DNA of 20,598 bases, from positions 1 to 20,598 of the forward strand of contig JALUTL010000395.1 of the NCBI GenBank assembly GCA_027016475.1, in the 5' to 3' direction. This DNA comes from Candidatus Heimdallarchaeota archaeon. Its GTDB lineage: Archaea; Asgardarchaeota; Heimdallarchaeia; Heimdallarchaeales; Kariarchaeaceae. A program made the translations under genes and the position numbers. How positions within the stretch are numbered: position 1 is the first letter of the stretch; every line of letters begins with the position of its first letter. Below, piece by piece: positions 1 through 8,648 of this stretch. The notes below the pieces were generated by a model. That model saw nothing but the letters and a program-made list of their open reading frames with translations, searched no databases and had not been told where the DNA came from.

Positions 1-1425
1 TTGCCACTCTGCACCCACCAATCGACCAACGGAAAAATTACTGATCTGAATGAGAAAAGGCGAGATCAAATTATGCAAAGTGTAAACGACTTTGCAAATT
101 ATGGGTTCAGAGTCATTTCATTTGCATATAAGAAAGTTGACGAAACCTTCCCCCCCGATGATATTCCTGAAGATCAAGAGCGAGAGTTTGCAGAAAGCGA
201 TCTTGTTTATCTCGGTTTTGTTTGTATTTTAGACCCTCCTCGTCCAGGCGTGAAAGAAGCAGTAGCCAAGCTTGACGCAGCCGGGATTTTTCCAGTGATG
301 ATTACCGGAGATGCACCGACAACTGCTGGAACCATTGCGCGGCAGGTTGGAATATTGGATCCAGATGAAATTGTGGTCGAAGGGAAAGACATTCCTTCCC
401 TTTCGGAAGATGAATTTTTCAGGGTGTCTGTATTTGCCCGTGTATCTCCTCAGGACAAAAAAGTCATTGTCAGCAGATACCAAGAAAAAGGCCGTGTTGT
501 AGCAATGACTGGAGATGGAGTAAATGATGCATTGGCCATCACTTTGGCTGATGCAGGTGTTGCAATGGGGATTACAGGAACGGAAGTCACAAAAGAGGCT
601 GCCGATATCATATTGGCGGACGATTCCTACGTCAGTTTGGTCACTGGTGTTGAAGAAGGAAGGAACCTATATGAAAAAATCAGAATAATGATTTTCTTTT
701 ACATTGCAGTCAATTTTGCAGAGGCCATCATGTATTTCTCCACTCAATTCCTGTTTGACAGCAATGGTTTCCTTCAATTGCTGAACAATTATCAACGAAC
801 CTACATTTTCACCATTGCTCATGCCTTTCCACCATTGGCAATAATTTTTGGAAACAAGGACAAGGATATCATGAAGCTCAAGCCCCGTGAACACAGCGAG
901 ATCATTTCAAAGAACCTTGTAGTTGCTCTGTTCCTCTTTGGACTGGCATTGGCGGGTTCACTTCTTTTTGTTTATTTCAGCTATGACAGCTATTTTCTAG
1001 GTATTTTCGGGGTTCATTCCTTCAATAGACTGGGCTACATTCCGGAACTTTTTGATCCGACAAACTACAAGCAACCTCGAGACCTTTCTCAGGCAAAGGC
1101 AAGAACTATGCTACTGACTGTGATATATCTTACCGAATGTATTTTGGTTCTGAGCATCAGACGAATCAACAAAAACATCATTCAAGGATCTAAGGACGTA
1201 AACTGGTTCATTTGGCTAATGGTGCTCCTTCCTCTTCTTATCCACTTTTCTTTGATGTACATCTTTCCAATTCAAGAATTCTTGGTTTCATCTTTTGGCA
1301 TCAACTTTGATCTGGTTCTTCTTTCTCCCGTTGACCTCTTGGTTGCCATATTTTTTTCATCAATTCCGCTGGGCCTGCTTGAACTGTACAAATTTGCAAT
1401 TCGGAAAAGAGGAGAACAATTCTAA
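1..1425 (+). CDS. P-type cation-transporting ATPase, C-terminal part (5' truncated by window edge)
   Basis: This is the back half of a type II P-type ATPase, an ATP-driven membrane pump for cations such as Ca2+. Visible in order are DPPRP (residues 78-82 of the open frame), ITGD (101-104), and the hinge motif TGDGVND (170-176) followed by ADAGVAMG. After these come hydrophobic segments at about 225-250, 265-285, 305-330, 370-390, 400-420 and 440-465, matching the C-terminal membrane helices M5-M10. The phosphorylation motif DKTGT and the N-terminal membrane helices are absent because the window starts inside the gene. The TTG at base 1 is therefore not trusted as a start. The ion specificity cannot be read from this part. 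A 139-base spacer separates it from the aCPSF1 gene on the same strand. Confidence 0.93.
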   Translation: MPLCTHQSTNGKITDLNEKRRDQIMQSVNDFANYGFRVISFAYKKVDETFPPDDIPEDQEREFAESDLVYLGFVCILDPPRPGVKEAVAKLDAAGIFPVMITGDAPTTAGTIARQVGILDPDEIVVEGKDIPSLSEDEFFRVSVFARVSPQDKKVIVSRYQEKGRVVAMTGDGVNDALAITLADAGVAMGITGTEVTKEAADIILADDSYVSLVTGVEEGRNLYEKIRIMIFFYIAVNFAEAIMYFSTQFLFDSNGFLQLLNNYQRTYIFTIAHAFPPLAIIFGNKDKDIMKLKPREHSEIISKNLVVALFLFGLALAGSLLFVYFSYDSYFLGIFGVHSFNRLGYIPELFDPTNYKQPRDLSQAKARTMLLTVIYLTECILVLSIRRINKNIIQGSKDVNWFIWLMVLLPLLIHFSLMYIFPIQEFLVSSFGINFDLVLLSPVDLLVAIFFSSIPLGLLELYKFAIRKRGEQF

Positions 1426-1508
1426 GTGGACAAAAAAAAATCGTTTTGATGAAACAAACTATGTAACAACTCGAAATTCATAAATACTGAATGCGCAATG
1501 ATATATTT

Positions 1509-1561
1509 GGAAACAGACCATTTTTATCTGGTTTCCTCATAACAACTTTTTTGGGGTTTTC
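1509..1561 (+). terminator. Hairpin plus T-rich tract between the ATPase and aCPSF1 genes
   Basis: The arms GGAAACAGA (1509-1517) and TCTGGTTTCC (1527-1536) pair with one bulged base. A T-rich stretch (about 1546-1561) follows, directly before the aCPSF1 start. It could end the ATPase transcript. It could also be part of the aCPSF1 leader, because a TATA-like ATATATTT at 1500-1507 would place a start inside the hairpin. T-rich tracts are the known sites where aCPSF1/FttA acts, so self-regulation is conceivable but is inference. Confidence 0.4.
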
Positions 1562-1564
1562 TAC

Positions 1565-3478
1565 TTGGCGGATTATCGACCTCTTGAAGAAATAAAGGCT
1601 GAAGTCAAACAAACTATTCCATCAACTGCAAAAATAACTGACATTGAATTTGAAGGTTCGGAAGTCGCAATTTATTCCAAAAATATCGAAGTCATTGTCA
1701 GCGAACCATCATTTGTTTCACAATTGGCGAAGCGACTTCGACGTCGGGTAGTGATCCGCAGCGATCCGTCTATCAGAATGGATCCTGCAGAAGCTGAGAC
1801 AATCGTCCGTTCACTAATTGGCGGGGAAGTGAAAATTTCCTACATTGATTTTGACCATGCTTTGGGAGAAGTCATCATTGAGCTTGACCGACCTGAACTG
1901 TTCCAAACAGGTGAGAATTCAGTTGCCCAAGACATCATCAAGCGAACACGATGGAGGCCCCATTTCTATCGGACACCCCCCATTGATTCACAAATGATCA
2001 AATCTATCCGTCATATACTGTTCTCCGAATCGGAAAACCGCAAAAGGGCATTGAAGGCAATTGGCAAAGTCATCAACCGTCCATCGTTTTTCAAGGACAA
2101 GATTCTCCGTATCACTGCTCTGGGGGGTTACTTGGAGGTGGGAAGGTCTTCAACTCTCCTTCAAACAGGCGATGCCAACATTCTTGTTGATTGTGGTGTC
2201 AATGTAGGGTATGATGCTCCTGCACAGTATCTTCCGCGATTTGACCTGCCTGAGTTTGATATCAGCACATTGGATGCTGTAGTGATAACCCATGCACACC
2301 TTGACCATGCGGGTTTTGTTCCTTACTTGTTCAAATTTGGTTATAGGGGGCCAGTATATTGTACACCTCCCACCCTCTACCTGATGACGTTGCTCCAATT
2401 GGATTATTTGGATGTCGCAGAAGCAGAAGGACGTCCACTCCCCTATTCTCGAAACGACATCCGTGAAGCCGTCCTTCATACTATCACCCTTGATTATGGT
2501 GAAGTGACTGATATTGCATTGGGTGTCAAACTGACTTTTCATAATGCAGGGCATATCGTCGGCTCTGCCATTGTGCATATGCACATCGGAAACGGACTGT
2601 ACAACATTGCTTTTGCTCACGATTTCAGGTTCTCAAAATCTCGTACGCTTGACAGGGCTGCCCACAAATTCTTGCGACTTGAAACCTTAGTAATAGAATC
2701 CACATATGGAAATCCTGAGGATGTAGTACCAAGCAGAGAGGAATCGGAAAACCAGTTGATGGATATCATCAATGCAACCATTAGTCGTGGCGGAAAGGTG
2801 CTTATCCCTGTTTTGGCAGTTGGTAGGGCCCAAGAGCTTATGGTTGTTGTAGAGGACATGATCCGAACCAAGAAAATTCCTGAAGTGCCGGTTTTTGTTG
2901 ATGGCATGATCCGAGAAGCAAATGCCATCACTTCAGCCTTTCCAGAATTCCTCTCCAAATCGCTCCGTGAACGGATTCTTGTGCATGGTGACAATCCGTT
3001 CCTGGCCCCCTTCTTCCACAACATTTCCGATCATGCAACAAGGGAAGAAATTGTAGAGGGTGATCCGTGCATCATTTTTGCAACAAGCGGAATGCTTGCA
3101 GGAGGACCTTCATTGCAGTACTTCACTGCCTTGGCTGAAGACCCCAAAAATTCCCTCGTAATTGTCTCATATCAAGGAAAAGGAACATTGGGAAGGAAGG
3201 TTGAAGACGGTGCAAAGGAAATAAAAATGAAGGATGAAACAGGAAGGATCTATTTGCTGAAGGTAAATATGGAAGTCCATAAAATTTCGGGCTTTACAGG
3301 TCACAGCGACCGAAATGAACTAATTGAATACATTAAACGACTGAACCCAAGACCTAAACGCTTCATCACCGTCCATGGAGAAGAAACCAAATGTAAAAAC
3401 CTCGCACAAAGAATTCGTCAATTGACCAAACGGGAAGCTCTTGCTCCTCCAATTGGTACAACAATTCGCCTCATCTAA
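1565..3478 (+). CDS. fttA: aCPSF1/FttA, KH-domain beta-CASP metallo-beta-lactamase ribonuclease
   Basis: This is the archaeal homologue of eukaryotic CPSF73, an endonuclease that cuts nascent RNA at U-rich ends and drives transcription termination. The 637 residues match the family's usual size. An N-terminal KH region (about 1-145) precedes the metallo-beta-lactamase core. The zinc motif HAHLDH is at 243-248, a further metal-ligand His at 330, and an Asp at 353 in an AHDFRF context, where relatives usually have Gly-Asp. The beta-CASP domain (about 380-540) contains ESTYG and ATSGM. GHSD (His580) and VHGE (His604) complete the C-terminal catalytic set. The TTG start at 1565 is chosen because the residues from there match the family N-terminus and no ATG lies nearby. 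A weak GGGG lies about 9 bases upstream. The family is nearly universal in archaea. Confidence 0.96.
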   Translation: MADYRPLEEIKAEVKQTIPSTAKITDIEFEGSEVAIYSKNIEVIVSEPSFVSQLAKRLRRRVVIRSDPSIRMDPAEAETIVRSLIGGEVKISYIDFDHALGEVIIELDRPELFQTGENSVAQDIIKRTRWRPHFYRTPPIDSQMIKSIRHILFSESENRKRALKAIGKVINRPSFFKDKILRITALGGYLEVGRSSTLLQTGDANILVDCGVNVGYDAPAQYLPRFDLPEFDISTLDAVVITHAHLDHAGFVPYLFKFGYRGPVYCTPPTLYLMTLLQLDYLDVAEAEGRPLPYSRNDIREAVLHTITLDYGEVTDIALGVKLTFHNAGHIVGSAIVHMHIGNGLYNIAFAHDFRFSKSRTLDRAAHKFLRLETLVIESTYGNPEDVVPSREESENQLMDIINATISRGGKVLIPVLAVGRAQELMVVVEDMIRTKKIPEVPVFVDGMIREANAITSAFPEFLSKSLRERILVHGDNPFLAPFFHNISDHATREEIVEGDPCIIFATSGMLAGGPSLQYFTALAEDPKNSLVIVSYQGKGTLGRKVEDGAKEIKMKDETGRIYLLKVNMEVHKISGFTGHSDRNELIEYIKRLNPRPKRFITVHGEETKCKNLAQRIRQLTKREALAPPIGTTIRLI

Positions 3479-3485
3479 ACGCCAA

Positions 3486-3495
3486 TACATATAAG
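3486..3495 (+). promoter_or_regulatory. TATA box of the PUA-domain gene
   Basis: TACATATAAG has its centre about 29 bases before the ATG at 3521, so transcription would begin at or next to the start codon (leaderless). It lies just after the aCPSF1 stop codon. No Shine-Dalgarno sequence precedes the ATG, which agrees with leaderless translation. Confidence 0.5.
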
Positions 3496-3520
3496 ATGGA
3501 CTCCCCAATTTCAAATATCA

Positions 3521-4006
3521 ATGACCCACCGTATGAGAATTTTGTCTGGTAAAGAAAAGAAAGCACTTCAAGAACGTGTTGACTACTTCCTTCCAGACGC
3601 ATCCTCTATCTTGTCAAAAAAGTCTGATACTAAGGAATATGAATTGGCTGAAGGGAAAGTGCTGACATTCGAAGACCGCCCCATACTTATCGAGGTCAAA
3701 GGACACCTTCTCCCTGCCCTTCATGCATTCAAGCACCATAAGATTACTTTGCCTGTTGTAAAAGTTGATCAGGGTGCAATTCGCTTTGTCACAAATGGTG
3801 CCGACATTATGAGACCAGGAATCACGTACATTGATCCATCAGTTACGGAAAATTCACCTGTCGTCATCCTCGAAGACACAAAGGACACTCCTTTGGCAGT
3901 AGGCATATCAAAATATGATGCAGTAGACATGAAGGCAATGGAAACTGGAAAGGTCATAAAGGTGTTGCATTACCTTACAGACAAATTTTGGACCTTTTCT
4001 CCCTAA
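3521..4006 (+). CDS. Archaeal PUA-domain RNA-binding protein (MCT-1-like)
   Basis: This protein of 161 residues has an N-terminal pre-PUA region (1-75) and a C-terminal PUA domain (about 78-155). The PUA domain contains the typical turn VDQGAIRFVTNGADIMRPGI. This is the architecture of small archaeal PUA proteins related to eukaryotic MCT-1/ligatin, which bind tRNA or rRNA and act around translation. The exact target is unknown. ATG 3521 is used because of the TATA box at the right distance; an internal ATG four codons later is an alternative. Its 3' end overlaps the convergent gene at 4003 by four bases. Confidence 0.85.
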   Translation: MTHRMRILSGKEKKALQERVDYFLPDASSILSKKSDTKEYELAEGKVLTFEDRPILIEVKGHLLPALHAFKHHKITLPVVKVDQGAIRFVTNGADIMRPGITYIDPSVTENSPVVILEDTKDTPLAVGISKYDAVDMKAMETGKVIKVLHYLTDKFWTFSP

Positions 4007-4662
4007 TCAACAAAGGGTTCTACAAACCCGATGAATCCTTGGTCACCCCATCGAACGCCATGACCTGAAATAATGCGAAACTCCAAGACTGCACCATGTC
4101 TGAAATGATAGTATTGATTCCACCACGTTGAATTCAAAAGAATATTTGTTACCATTCTCAAAGCTATTTTGTTCTTTTGATCTGCACTTCCAACAACCTT
4201 TCCCCAAAATTCGTGCCTGCCACCATGTTTCATCAAGGCACGTGCTGCAACAGAGATCTCCTGCTCATTGAATGCTCGAGAAGACTGCTCCATCAATTCC
4301 TCCGCTCTCGGCAGATACTCTTCCCCAGTCAAAGAAGCAGGAGTGAAACGTTGCAACGCAATTGTCCGAAGGGCAAATGCTGACATACCTTCCAACTCAA
4401 AAGCCAATTCATCCATGGTTCTCTCTGACAAATTTCCTATCCCTTTCTCCTTTACCTCCGATCGGAATCTGGCAAAGTTCAGAATTGAAGTCTCTCTATC
4501 AACATGAAGCTCAATTTGCGGAAATGGGGGATTTAGCCTGACAGTTGATTGGTTCCAATAATTCTTCAGCGATTCAGCTATTTTGTCCAATACTATAGAT
4601 TTCAAAAAAGTTATTGAAATTCTTTCTTCCAACCTTGTCCGAAATTGCTCGACCTCTTCCAA
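4003..4662 (-). CDS. Unknown protein, third gene of the ParA/MinD operon
   Basis: I do not recognise this protein of about 219 residues. It is mainly helical and charged at the front, with a middle helical stretch and a more beta-like C-terminal 60 residues rich in aromatic and His residues (WWNQYYHFRHG, then ISGHGVRWGDQGFIGF). There is no signal peptide or membrane segment. The start is uncertain. The frame is open back to TTG 4704/ATG 4701, which would overlap the ATPase gene by about 30 bases. TTG 4662 lies just after the ATPase stop and is preceded by AAGGAG at 10 bases, so I prefer it. Its position directly behind a ParA/MinD-type ATPase suggests it works with that ATPase, for example as a partner or cargo adaptor; this is inference. 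Confidence 0.8.
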   Translation of the reverse strand: MEEVEQFRTRLEERISITFLKSIVLDKIAESLKNYWNQSTVRLNPPFPQIELHVDRETSILNFARFRSEVKEKGIGNLSERTMDELAFELEGMSAFALRTIALQRFTPASLTGEEYLPRAEELMEQSSRAFNEQEISVAARALMKHGGRHEFWGKVVGSADQKNKIALRMVTNILLNSTWWNQYYHFRHGAVLEFRIISGHGVRWGDQGFIGFVEPFVD

Positions 4663-4669
4663 TACTCCT

Positions 4670-5464
4670 TTACTCCTTGAGCATTTTGTCCACAAATTCA
4701 TCAATATTGTGCCCTACCAAAGAATCACTGAAAATGGCTGCCTCTACCATGTCATTCAACAGCTGCAAATTGAACATCCTATCCAAAGGCAAAGTTGCCC
4801 CATAGTGAAGCCCCATGCCCTCCAACCTCCTGTTCCATTTGTCAATGAAGCGATTCAGCAGATCCTGCTCTTCAGGCGTGGAAACATCAGGCACTTGGTT
4901 CCACACGAAATAGTCCTTCCGAGGCTTCATGTCCCTTAAAATACGATATAGCTCCTGAACAAACGTCTCTGTCGCATCAACTCCATAATGCGTCGGCCTG
5001 ACAATGAGAACACTGATATCTGCCAAGATCATGTTATTTACAGAGTTCATTGAAGTACCTGACTGGTTGTCCAAAATAATGAAATCATACCCCATTTCAT
5101 AAAGCTTCTTTTGCGCCATCAAACTATGCTTCAATGCTTGCTCCCACCAATTCCTCTGCTTTGTCTGCAGAAACTTTTTTCCCATTTCCGGTGATGACGT
5201 ATAAATTACATCCAGATTATCCATGCTGGTTTGTTGGATTAACTCCCCTAACTGAACCCTGTCCCCTTCATCCAAATAGTCAGGCCAAAAGCGAGACGGA
5301 TTTGATTTCGGTGGCAACAGATGAATTAGACTTGGGGCTTCCAAATCTACGTCAATCATGATGGTCTTCAATCCTCTTTTTGCCAAACTCATCGCCAAGG
5401 ATACTGAAGTAATTGTTTTTCCTGAACCACCTCTGGTTGAATAAACGGTTATTGTCTTGCTCAT
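4670..5464 (-). CDS. ParA/MinD-family P-loop ATPase
   Basis: This is a deviant Walker A ATPase of the SIMIBI class (264 residues). Members dimerise on ATP and position plasmids, chromosomes, protein arrays or membrane complexes. The N-terminus has the P-loop STRGGSGKT (residues 9-17) with an Arg where the signature Lys often stands. Walker A' is IDVDLEAPS (37-45). The switch II region reads FIILDNQSGTS, where ParA and MinD relatives usually have D-x-P-P-G. No DNA-binding helix-turn-helix precedes the P-loop, so it resembles MinD or small ParA rather than chromosomal ParA with HTH. The start ATG 5464 is set by AGGAG eight bases upstream; the in-frame GTG at 5473 would overlap that site. It is the middle gene of a tight operon. 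Confidence 0.9.
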   Translation of the reverse strand: MSKTITVYSTRGGSGKTITSVSLAMSLAKRGLKTIMIDVDLEAPSLIHLLPPKSNPSRFWPDYLDEGDRVQLGELIQQTSMDNLDVIYTSSPEMGKKFLQTKQRNWWEQALKHSLMAQKKLYEMGYDFIILDNQSGTSMNSVNNMILADISVLIVRPTHYGVDATETFVQELYRILRDMKPRKDYFVWNQVPDVSTPEEQDLLNRFIDKWNRRLEGMGLHYGATLPLDRMFNLQLLNDMVEAAIFSDSLVGHNIDEFVDKMLKE

Positions 5465-5472
5465 TACAGCCA

Positions 5473-5477
5473 CTCCT
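5473..5477 (-). promoter_or_regulatory. Shine-Dalgarno site that fixes the ParA/MinD start
   Basis: On the minus strand AGGAG ends eight bases before ATG 5464. It overlaps the TAG stop of the upstream gene (5476-5478), so the two genes are probably translationally coupled. It is complementary to the CCTCCT end of the 16S rRNA seen in this window. Confidence 0.7.
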
Positions 5478-6162
5478 ACACTGGCACTATTATCCGTTCC
5501 TCTCCCGAATTCTCTATCTTCACAACACCCAAGCGCATCAATTCCTCAATTGCATGCTGATCTGCCTGCAATTTGGCCAAGCTGATTCCTGCCGGATGCA
5601 ACAAAAGCTGTTTTGCAACTCGTGCAACGTCATCTTCCAACGTTGCCAAAAACCCTAAATCAAAAATACTGTACTCTCCCTTTGGCATTGCCTCCAATTC
5701 ATTCCTCAATTCTTCCAACACCGTTTTCAACCGCTCCTGAATTTCCATTTTGAATGATTCTGAAATCTCTGTCGTGGACACTCCTGCAAAATCAAGAGAA
5801 TTCGCCAAACTTCTAAGCCTCCGCTCAATAGACAGTTCCAATTTCTTAAGGTAGTTCTTCATGCTGGAATGGAAAATCAATATGATCACAAAATGCAGAT
5901 TCTGCAAATTTTGCTCGTCACTCCGTATCTGAAACAGGTAGAACTCATATTTGCCATTGGATGTTTCCGACACGGGAACTGGACCTTGCAATTCCAGCAA
6001 CGGCGTCCGTTGATTCCCCATGCCACAAAGAATGACCACCCGGGACGCAAGTAGAACTTGGGCTGATGCATCAAATAGGTCAAGCCCTGTATCGACAACA
6101 TAAATCGGCCCCGTTGATTCCAGATTGGCAATCAAGGCAAAACCGATCAAGTCAGTATCCAT
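5476..6162 (-). CDS. Possible longin-like protein, first gene of the ParA/MinD operon
   Basis: This protein of 228 residues has no clear name. The first 115 residues alternate as strand (GFALIANL), strand (GPIYVVDTG), helix (about 28-48), strand (LLELQGPVPV), strand (KYEFYLFQIR), strand (LHFVIILIFH), then a long helix. That order (beta-beta-alpha-beta-beta-beta-alpha) is that of longin and roadblock-like folds, which serve as small-GTPase or trafficking platforms. The match is by pattern only. The C-terminal half is helical (about 115-180) and ends in what could be a winged-helix unit (about 175-228). The start at 6162 is supported by a TATA box about 24 bases upstream. It is co-transcribed with the ATPase: its stop codon overlaps the ATPase ribosome-binding site. 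Confidence 0.82.
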   Translation of the reverse strand: MDTDLIGFALIANLESTGPIYVVDTGLDLFDASAQVLLASRVVILCGMGNQRTPLLELQGPVPVSETSNGKYEFYLFQIRSDEQNLQNLHFVIILIFHSSMKNYLKKLELSIERRLRSLANSLDFAGVSTTEISESFKMEIQERLKTVLEELRNELEAMPKGEYSIFDLGFLATLEDDVARVAKQLLLHPAGISLAKLQADQHAIEELMRLGVVKIENSGEERIIVPV

Positions 6163-6180
6163 CTACATTTATTTTCCCTA

Positions 6181-6191
6181 TCATATAATAA
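6181..6191 (-). promoter_or_regulatory. TATA box of the longin-like/ParA operon
   Basis: The minus strand reads TTATTATATGA, centred about 24 bases before ATG 6162, which suggests a leaderless operon start. It lies in the 149-base divergent spacer shared with the LRR gene. Confidence 0.5.
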
Positions 6192-6311
6192 AGAGTTTCT
6201 CAAGAGAAAACCGCAACTATCAATTTTTTTGACCGCATTGAAACAATGAAATGCAAACACTCGAATGTGTCACCTAGAATCTTTTTTTAACTTCAAGCCC
6301 ATATTTTTCCT

Positions 6312-7154
6312 ATGAACACCATGGCAAAAACAGTATCTGACTACCAGATCCTTACTCGGCTTGAAAGGGCACTTGATCTCTACATCCAAGGAAACAGGGT
6401 CGAATATGAAAACGGCAAGCTTGTCTACTTGGATCTCTCATCCCTCCTTCTTACATCACTCCCTGCAATCATTGGCGAATTCAAGAACCTCAGGTCACTT
6501 GACCTATCCTACAATAGACTTCACTCCCTACCGGAAGAATTGGGAAACCTTTCATCCCTTGAATTTCTCAACCTGCGGCACAACCAGCTCGAAACCTTCA
6601 TTGAAAATACTGAAGGACTGAACGCATTGGAGGAAATAGATTTCAGCGAAAACAAAATGACTTCAATCCCCTTGCCCATTTGCAGAATACCAAGCATCAA
6701 AAGACTCCATTTTGACAACAATCCGATAGAATACATCCCCCAAGAATTTGGGAAACTCAAAAATCTCTACAGGATCTATCTCAACCGATGTAAATTGACA
6801 TCACTTCCAACCACCTTTGGAGACCTTGAAAACCTTGAAGAGCTTTATATTGCCCAAAATCACATCCAATCCGTCCCTCAAAGCTTTGTCAACCTCAAAA
6901 AACTCTCTGTTCTTGACTTGAGTGAAAATCCAATACTCTACATCCCCACTGAACTGACAAACCTTTTTGTCCTCGAAGAACTTAAACTCCGGAAAACAAT
7001 GATACGAGAGATTCCTCCCCACATAAAAAACCTCAAACAGCTCAGACAGCTTGATCTCACAGGAACACTCATCATGCCCGTCCAGCATAGGCAGCTTTGG
7101 GGTGGTTTCGCCGGAAACCATCAGGAGGTTCAGCAATTCCTGACTGCCTTCTAA
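6312..7154 (+). CDS. Leucine-rich-repeat protein
   Basis: This protein of 280 residues consists almost entirely of leucine-rich repeats of about 23 residues (roughly residues 37-250). Repeats have the form LxxLxLxxNxLxxLPxxhxxL, as in NLRSLDLSYNRLHSLPEEL. They form a curved scaffold for protein-protein contacts. There is a short N-terminal helical cap (1-36) and a C-terminal tail with Trp and Gly. No signal peptide, membrane helix or GTPase domain is present, so it is predicted to be cytoplasmic. ATG 6312 is the first start; Met4 is an alternative. A TTTTTTTAA stretch at 6283-6291 may be the promoter. The neighbouring TPR gene, also a scaffold protein on the same strand, has its own promoter. 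Confidence 0.9.
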   Translation: MNTMAKTVSDYQILTRLERALDLYIQGNRVEYENGKLVYLDLSSLLLTSLPAIIGEFKNLRSLDLSYNRLHSLPEELGNLSSLEFLNLRHNQLETFIENTEGLNALEEIDFSENKMTSIPLPICRIPSIKRLHFDNNPIEYIPQEFGKLKNLYRIYLNRCKLTSLPTTFGDLENLEELYIAQNHIQSVPQSFVNLKKLSVLDLSENPILYIPTELTNLFVLEELKLRKTMIREIPPHIKNLKQLRQLDLTGTLIMPVQHRQLWGGFAGNHQEVQQFLTAF

Positions 7155-7165
7155 ACAGGCCAAAA

Positions 7166-7175
7166 GAATAAAATA
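7166..7175 (+). promoter_or_regulatory. TATA box of the TPR gene
   Basis: GAATAAAATA has its centre about 28 bases before ATG 7199, again leaderless spacing. It starts 11 bases after the LRR stop codon, so the TPR gene can be transcribed on its own. Confidence 0.45.
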
Positions 7176-7198
7176 GATTGAGTCTCTAGTATAATAAA

Positions 7199-8647
7199 AT
7201 GCCCTTGGATGTCCAGTTGCTTTTGAAAATCAGTTCGATGCAGTTGGACGAAATTCCCAAGGAATATCCTGATGAAGAAATGCCACTTTACAGGGCGTAC
7301 CTTCTCAGATGGGAAGGGAACTACCATCAGGCCATTCAACTGCTGGAAAATCTTGAACTTCAACCCCACACAGACCTCTCATCATTCAAGGACATGCTCC
7401 TGTCGTTCCTCCAATTTTATACTGGACGTTTCCAGCAGTTTAAACAATCTTTTGAAACACTGGACGAGAAAATGATTCTCGCTTTCCAGAATCCATACCT
7501 CTCCTCTAGATACTATCACCTCAAAGGGCTGTATCATGGTGTCCTTGAAGAATACCATGTTGCGTTGGAGGCATATACAAAGTCGATCCACTACAAGGAA
7601 CAAATGAATGATTTCTGTGGCATTGGCTATTCTCTCAACAACAGTGCATTTGTCCACTACTACAAGGGGGATGCCCAAAAAGGCCTCAAAACGCTCCAAA
7701 TGGCACAAAAACAGTTTGAAAAGGCAAACACCCCTGTCGGAACAGGATTCATCCTTACTAACATGGCAATTGTCCATTCGTATCTCGGAAATCTTGAAAC
7801 TGCATCTGAACTTTCCTCCAAGGGGCTTGAACTTTATTCCAACAAAACTGTCCCTCCAGATTTCCTGGCCAATGCATTGCAAACCTCGGGAAAAATATCC
7901 ATCGCCCTCGGTAATGTACTGGCTGGATTGAAGGCACTTGAACAGGCATACTACATCCATAAGTCATCTGTCAACAACATAGAGGAAATGGTCGACATCT
8001 GCTTTGACATTGTCCTCCATTTTGCACGGCATAACCTGAAATTCCACGAATGGATTGACGAAATGAATACCTTGAACCCCACAAACAAGGCCAACTTGAT
8101 CAAAAAGCAAATTGCAGAAGCATTGTTCAAACAAACCTTTGGAATCATCGAACTGGTCACATCCATCTTGGAAATCGAATCTCATCTTGAAGAATATCAC
8201 CTGCTTTCAGCCCAAACCAGATATATCTGCCTAGTCTTGGCGTTGGAACTCCGAATCAAGCTTTACCTCATCCATCCTGACCAGTCCAACCAAGCCAAAA
8301 TCCGTAACCACATACAGCTTCTCAAACTGGAAGGAAAAAGACAATCAAACCAGAACATTATTCTCAATGCAACGCTCTTCGAAGCCATCGTCACCATTCT
8401 CTCAGGCAACATGGACGATGGAAAACCTCTACTACAGAAAACTCTCAACATGGCAACCCAGTCAAAACAACATTCGCTCATCAACAAGCTCAAGACTGAT
8501 TTCCAAACTATTCTTAAGGAAACATCCAAACTTGAAATCTCGCCCCCAACCCAGGAAGAACGGAACAGGCAGATCGCAGAGTACTTCGAAAAGGTAGTTC
8601 AGGTTCTGTCCATCGAAAAGGCTCTTATCTCCCTCAAAGACAAATAG
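7199..8647 (+). CDS. Tetratricopeptide-repeat protein
   Basis: This all-helical protein of 482 residues has TPR units most clearly at about 104-280. An example is the 38-40 residue spacing of LKGLYHGVLEEYHVALEAYT, LNNSAFVHYYKGDAQKGLKT and LTNMAIVHSYLGNLETASEL, each with the G-Y/A pattern of the TPR consensus. Regions 1-100 and 290-482 are helical but diverged. TPR arrays bind partner proteins; no enzymatic domain is seen. There is no signal peptide. The start at 7199 is supported by the TATA box 28 bases upstream. It ends one base before the end of the convergent Cys-rich gene at 8649. Confidence 0.88.
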   Translation: MPLDVQLLLKISSMQLDEIPKEYPDEEMPLYRAYLLRWEGNYHQAIQLLENLELQPHTDLSSFKDMLLSFLQFYTGRFQQFKQSFETLDEKMILAFQNPYLSSRYYHLKGLYHGVLEEYHVALEAYTKSIHYKEQMNDFCGIGYSLNNSAFVHYYKGDAQKGLKTLQMAQKQFEKANTPVGTGFILTNMAIVHSYLGNLETASELSSKGLELYSNKTVPPDFLANALQTSGKISIALGNVLAGLKALEQAYYIHKSSVNNIEEMVDICFDIVLHFARHNLKFHEWIDEMNTLNPTNKANLIKKQIAEALFKQTFGIIELVTSILEIESHLEEYHLLSAQTRYICLVLALELRIKLYLIHPDQSNQAKIRNHIQLLKLEGKRQSNQNIILNATLFEAIVTILSGNMDDGKPLLQKTLNMATQSKQHSLINKLKTDFQTILKETSKLEISPPTQEERNRQIAEYFEKVVQVLSIEKALISLKDK

Positions 8648-8648
8648 C

